Of a DNA stretch of 64,000 bases, positions 60,735-64,000 are shown piece after piece (the stretch's first letter is position 1; every line of letters begins with the position of its first letter). The stretch comes from Mya arenaria (Eukaryota > Mollusca > Bivalvia > Myida > Myidae). Location: NCBI RefSeq assembly GCF_026914265.1, contig NC_069136.1, forward strand, positions 15,899,225-15,963,224. Reading direction: 5' to 3'. The position numbers and the translations under genes were made by a program. The notes under the pieces were generated by a model that saw only the letters and a program-made list of their open reading frames with translations, searched no databases and had not been told where the DNA came from.

Positions 60735-61385
60735 AAGTGTGTAATGAACCATGCTGTTATTAGCCATATCATTCTGTGCCACTGGTGTTACGTTTATGAG
60801 CTCACAAAACCATTCTGCGATGAGCGTGGGAACGTTTCACATCAAGCCTGATTGAATCCCAGTGCAAAATGCTAAAATCATGAAGGTCGATTGCTGATAT
60901 GCCAGACTTGGGAAATACACCCTTTGAATATATCCCGTCGCCCACCGCGAGTTTTTTACCCGTTACGTGTATTAACGCGTTAACGTATGACCTGCATAGG
61001 GTTTCGCTCGTGAATACATTTTACCTGACATACCTTCGGACCTCACATACATGAATGATAAAAGTATCTATATATAGCAATATATACACCGTCGTTCATA
61101 AAACATTTTTCGACATTTACATACATATAAGGTTAATCAAAATTTCACAGTCTCTTAAATTAATGCGTGCTTTGTATAAACATCAATAGTTTGCATTGTA
61201 CCCAATTATTATAACGTAATATTAAATGCTATAAGTAATCAGTTGAAATAATGGTATAGAACGAAAATTGATTCAAGTATTAAATTAAAAAATAATCCTT
61301 TCTTCTGATGTCAGTGTAAAGGGAATTAATACGACAACACAGATAAGACAGGGATGTCAAGAGTAATCCAACTTACACTTTTCAA
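60735..61385. repeat. Dispersed repeat, diverged copy
   Basis: Shares TGTGCCACTGGTGTTA, AACGTTTCACATCAA, CCGTCGCCCACCGCGAG and GGACCTCACATA-type blocks with the 33.4 and 41.3 kb copies. Confidence 0.55.
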
Positions 61386-62841
61386 TGTAACACACAGGTA
61401 ACACACTCCAGACTCAAGATAGCGTGGTGGTGGTGTTAATAGTTTATACTCCGGGTCCCGGCGTGAGCACATTGAAGGGTCCCAGAGTGACAGTTCAACC
61501 ACCGCACCAATCGGAACTCCTCGGCTAGTATCAAGATATGGCCTCGGATATAAAACGGGTCGTAAGAAAATAGTCCATCATGGCCGACCAAGAAGATGTT
61601 CAAACAACCAAGAGATATGTTAGTCCAAAGACAGAATGAGGAGCGAACTTTTACCACTTATTTGTGTGTAAGTGTTATTTTTTATACTTATTGTATTTTA
61701 ATAAAATATAAAAATAGTTTTAAAAGAGCCCTAATGAAAAACTAATTGGAAATGTCATTAATTCTTATTGGGTGGGGTAAATTCTTCTTTCATTTGACAG
61801 ATTCTAATATAGTAAATAACAATTTTGAAGCTCCAGTGATCAGTGGCAAAAAATAAGAAAACAAATACTCTATTTGATTTTTTTAATAACAAATAAGTCT
61901 GAATCTGACTTTACTTAGATCGATAATTGGTTCGACTTTCTTTCTCAGTGTATTTATCTCTAGTCATTCTAAAATGCCGTCCAGGCTTCTTTTTTTTAAT
62001 GATGGTTAGCCTGGAACGTCATTCATAACAAAATTCGTAAACATGTAAAAACTGTCTATGAAATGAAATGTTCTTCATTTGTATTCTGTTGCTTAAGACT
62101 GCCAATAAATACCTTAATTCTTATCAATAACCATATCCATTTTGCAAATTCACAAGCTATTTCTTCAAAAAAGTAATTTAGATACCTGATTTCAGTTGAC
62201 AGGAGCTTTCTTACTGCCAAAAAGAAAAAAGGGTTACACACAACTATACTTTAAGGTTTCAATCTGAAGTAGTATTTTTAGTATGGATTACCTTCCCCTA
62301 ACACTATCATTATCAGTTACCACACTTTTGTACTTAATAAATTTGAAAAACATTTATCGTCACATACAGGATTCAAGATCTATTTACAAACTATTCTATG
62401 GGCAATGTGGACAATGCATACTATTATACACTTGTATTTAAAATAAGACTAAATATTAAAAAAACATGTATATCGACTAGAGTGTGTTTTATCTTCAAGC
62501 TTAAAGCTTATAGGAAAACAACTAGAGTTAGAATTGTTGTGTGTTTTTTTAAAGAACTATATTGGTAAACAGAAGTAAAGCTTATGTGTTTAAGGGGTTA
62601 AAACATGACAAAGCCGGGACTCTGTGTGAGAATTGGCCTTCATGCTCTTATAGAATATGCCTCTGGTTGTTATGGGACACTTGTGCAATCCTCGCCGACT
62701 TTACATTTAAAATGTCATCTTATAGAAGGTCATATGTCCAGTTTGTAACGTGAAAGCGCCAGCGGTTCAAAGAGACGCTATAAAATTTAACAAAGCTTAT
62801 AAAGGCAAACCGATAATTTTACCAAGTATTCTAATTTATGT
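61386..62841. other. AT-rich stretch without recognised genes
   Basis: Only short, unsupported ORFs; no repeat family recognised. Confidence 0.4.
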
Positions 62842-62983
62842 TGTCACAGGGTGAAAAAAGTGTGCAGCCAGACCGGGGCTCGAACCCGGGACCCCTCGCT
62901 ATCAGGGCGAGTGCTCTACCGACTGAGCTACCGGACCGCTTACACACCTCCTCACCACATGTGTAGGTATCGGTACCGTGACA
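62842..62983 (-). mobile_element. 142-bp LTR-like block containing a tRNA-like sequence
   Basis: Ends form a TGTCAC/GTGACA inverted repeat, like a short LTR. On the minus strand it is preceded by a purine-rich GCGGGGAAGTA (polypurine-like). The inside is largely a tRNA-like sequence at 62866-62937. It resembles a terminal repeat of a small or TRIM-like retroelement, but the partner repeat was not seen. Confidence 0.45.
62866..62937 (-). tRNA. tRNA-like sequence, anticodon position TGA (pseudo-tRNA)
   Basis: The D-arm TAGCTCAGTCGGTAGAGC, anticodon stem CTCGC/GCGAG with loop CCTGATA, and T-arm CCGGGTTCGAGCCCCGG are all perfect, including A and B boxes. The acceptor stem pairs poorly (several G-U and one mismatch), and a serine anticodon without a long variable arm is abnormal. 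It is probably a tRNA-derived repeat, not a working tRNA gene. Confidence 0.5.
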
Positions 62984-63094
62984 TACTTCCCCGCAAACTG
63001 GAAATTCGTCCTCGAATTTGAGGAACACCAGTGCTAAGGAATGCACATAATTAACACTGAGAGCGCATTATGCTGCCAAACAGTGCTGCCACGG

Positions 63095-63111
63095 TCCCTC
63101 GTTGGGCGCCA
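63095..63111 (-). promoter_or_regulatory. Primer-binding-site-like sequence (tRNA-Lys type)
   Basis: On the minus strand TGGCGCCCAACGAGGGA follows the LTR-like block after 3 nt, as a retroelement primer site would. Confidence 0.5.
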
Positions 63112-63114
63112 AAT

Positions 63115-63329
63115 TGAACAGTAAACATAATAATATGTTTATGTAGTAGTGAAATAATATTAATTAAGACATAATCTTAATCAATAGCAAATAAATGGCA
63201 CATCTAAATAATTGTATGTCTGCAGTTTTATCATTTGAAAACACAGCATTTTTAACCGTTATGGTTTACATATTCAATAATAACGCATTTCAAACACAAT
63301 AAATAACACAATTTTCAAATTCATGGTTC
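63115..63329 (-). repeat. LTR-like block (215 bp)
   Basis: On the minus strand it runs from TGAACCATG to ACTGTTCA, with TGAAC/GTTCA inverted ends, and lies between a Gypsy pol end and a primer-binding-site-like sequence. No polypurine tract precedes it, so the call is tentative. Confidence 0.4.
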
Positions 63330-63423
63330 AATACAACAAGAAAAAAAAATTGAAACAAAATCTTCAGATCTCAAAACTACTATCTCAGAAAACACCGTAA
63401 TTACTCTGAAATTAAAACCAGTG

Positions 63424-64000
63424 TCAAACGACCCAATCCTTCTCCATCCATCTGGGTCTCTGACGCACCCTCGCTTCACGTCGCTGCGGTATGACGTATT
63501 TCTGGCTGGAATCTGAACATGGTACATGTACCACATTGATACTCTCTCTAGACCTCAAAGCACGAGTACCATCAGAACAACCACCAGAGTCTGAAATTAA
63601 AGAAGCTCCCGGCGGGGACGCCATTGTTGTACTTGGTGAAACTACGTCATCTGACTCGCCTACATCCGTTGAATCAAGCCTTTCACCAACACCAACATCA
63701 ACATCGGCATCGGGACCTCTCAAAGGAATTGCCGAACATGGCAGCAACAAATTCCTATGAAGTGTTTTCACAGGACCCCTGCAAAACTCCTTCCGAAGTG
63801 TTTTCACAGGACCCCTGCAAAACTCCTTCCGGACCCGGAAAACGGGAATGTCCTTGTTAGGTTGATCAACCACAACATAGACATCACGGTCCCAGCGATC
63901 AGCCAACTTGTGTCTACCTTTTATGCCAACCTTCCTAACCAAAACGTGATCGCCTGGCTCTACCTTACAAGATCTCACACGATGGTCGTATTGGCGCTTA
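63424..64000 (-). CDS. pol: Ty3/Gypsy Pol C-terminal part, running off the window
   Basis: On the minus strand the frame is open from the window edge to a stop near 63424. It carries the post-integrase tail: RQYDHR, CKVEPGDHVLVRK, GRHKLADRW and VYVVVDQPNKDIPVFRV, then an acidic Ser/Asp-rich linker and a basic end with RQRPRW. A 36-bp tandem duplication (around 63755-63830) repeats RKEFCRGPVKTL without breaking frame. It belongs to a different Gypsy lineage from the element at 51-60 kb. Integrase and RT lie outside the window. Confidence 0.8.
   Translation of the reverse strand, partial: KRQYDHRVRSCKVEPGDHVLVRKVGIKGRHKLADRWDRDVYVVVDQPNKDIPVFRVRKEFCRGPVKTLRKEFCRGPVKTLHRNLLLPCSAIPLRGPDADVDVGVGERLDSTDVGESDDVVSPSTTMASPPGASLISDSGGCSDGTRALRSRESINVVHVPCSDSSQKYVIPQRREARVRQRPRWMEKDWVV

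Noticed and set aside
62866..62937. Functional tRNA gene
   Set aside because: Poor acceptor stem, a Ser anticodon without the long variable arm, and location inside an LTR-like block point to a tRNA-derived repeat.

Overview
The window looks like AT-rich nuclear DNA of a bivalve mollusc. The evidence is small intron-split genes, many short palindromic transposons, tRNA-related repeats, a SINE with what looks like a Nin-type core, minisatellites carrying the AGGTCA/TGACCT motif, and Ty3/Gypsy elements. No species can be fixed from the sequence alone. Most of the 64 kb is repetitive and only a small fraction is host coding sequence.

Layout. From 0.1 to 12.7 kb lie two tandem copies of a small three-exon gene of an FSG/LGYKGF-type family that I cannot name. 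The duplicated unit is about 6 to 7 kb. In each copy the last intron holds an array of decayed copies of the 5' part of exon 3. From 12.7 to 20 kb is a diverged tandem array with a SINE and microsatellites. At 20.3 kb there is a start codon in a strong TISU context. From 25.2 to 28.8 kb is a secreted phospholipase A2 gene (three exons, + strand), hidden because each exon is short. From 28.9 to 39 kb there is a 43-bp satellite and a 2-kb repeat, present twice. The second copy abuts the end of a C2H2 zinc-finger gene at 36.0 to 37.0 kb. From 39.7 to 42 kb is a decayed LINE and another repeat copy. From 42.6 to 50 kb are two arrays of an ERE-like minisatellite, scattered exons of an unidentified minus-strand gene, and nested MITEs.

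From 51.1 to 60.5 kb is a complete, recent Ty3/Gypsy LTR retrotransposon (9.39 kb, LTRs of 1007 and 997 bp, target duplication TTGG). It has intact gag and pol and a third ORF encoding a C2H2-like zinc-finger protein where env would lie. Gag and Pol are joined by what looks like a textbook -1 frameshift signal: UUUAAAC, a 7-nt spacer, a 9-bp stem and a possible pseudoknot. The ORF3 start sits just after a strong splice acceptor. The end of the window (62.8 to 64 kb, minus strand) holds the 3' part of another Gypsy pol, a 215-bp LTR-like block with a primer-binding-site-like sequence, and a 142-bp TGTCAC...GTGACA block that carries a tRNA-like sequence.

How parts act together. The retroelement needs its frameshift site for Pol and probably splicing for ORF3. 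The two FSG-family genes share intron phases (1-1), which lets exon 2 be duplicated or joined to different first exons. The phospholipase keeps the catalytic His/Asp/Tyr/Asp set but has a changed calcium loop. Splice junctions here were inferred by eye from phase and GT/AG agreement, without transcript data.
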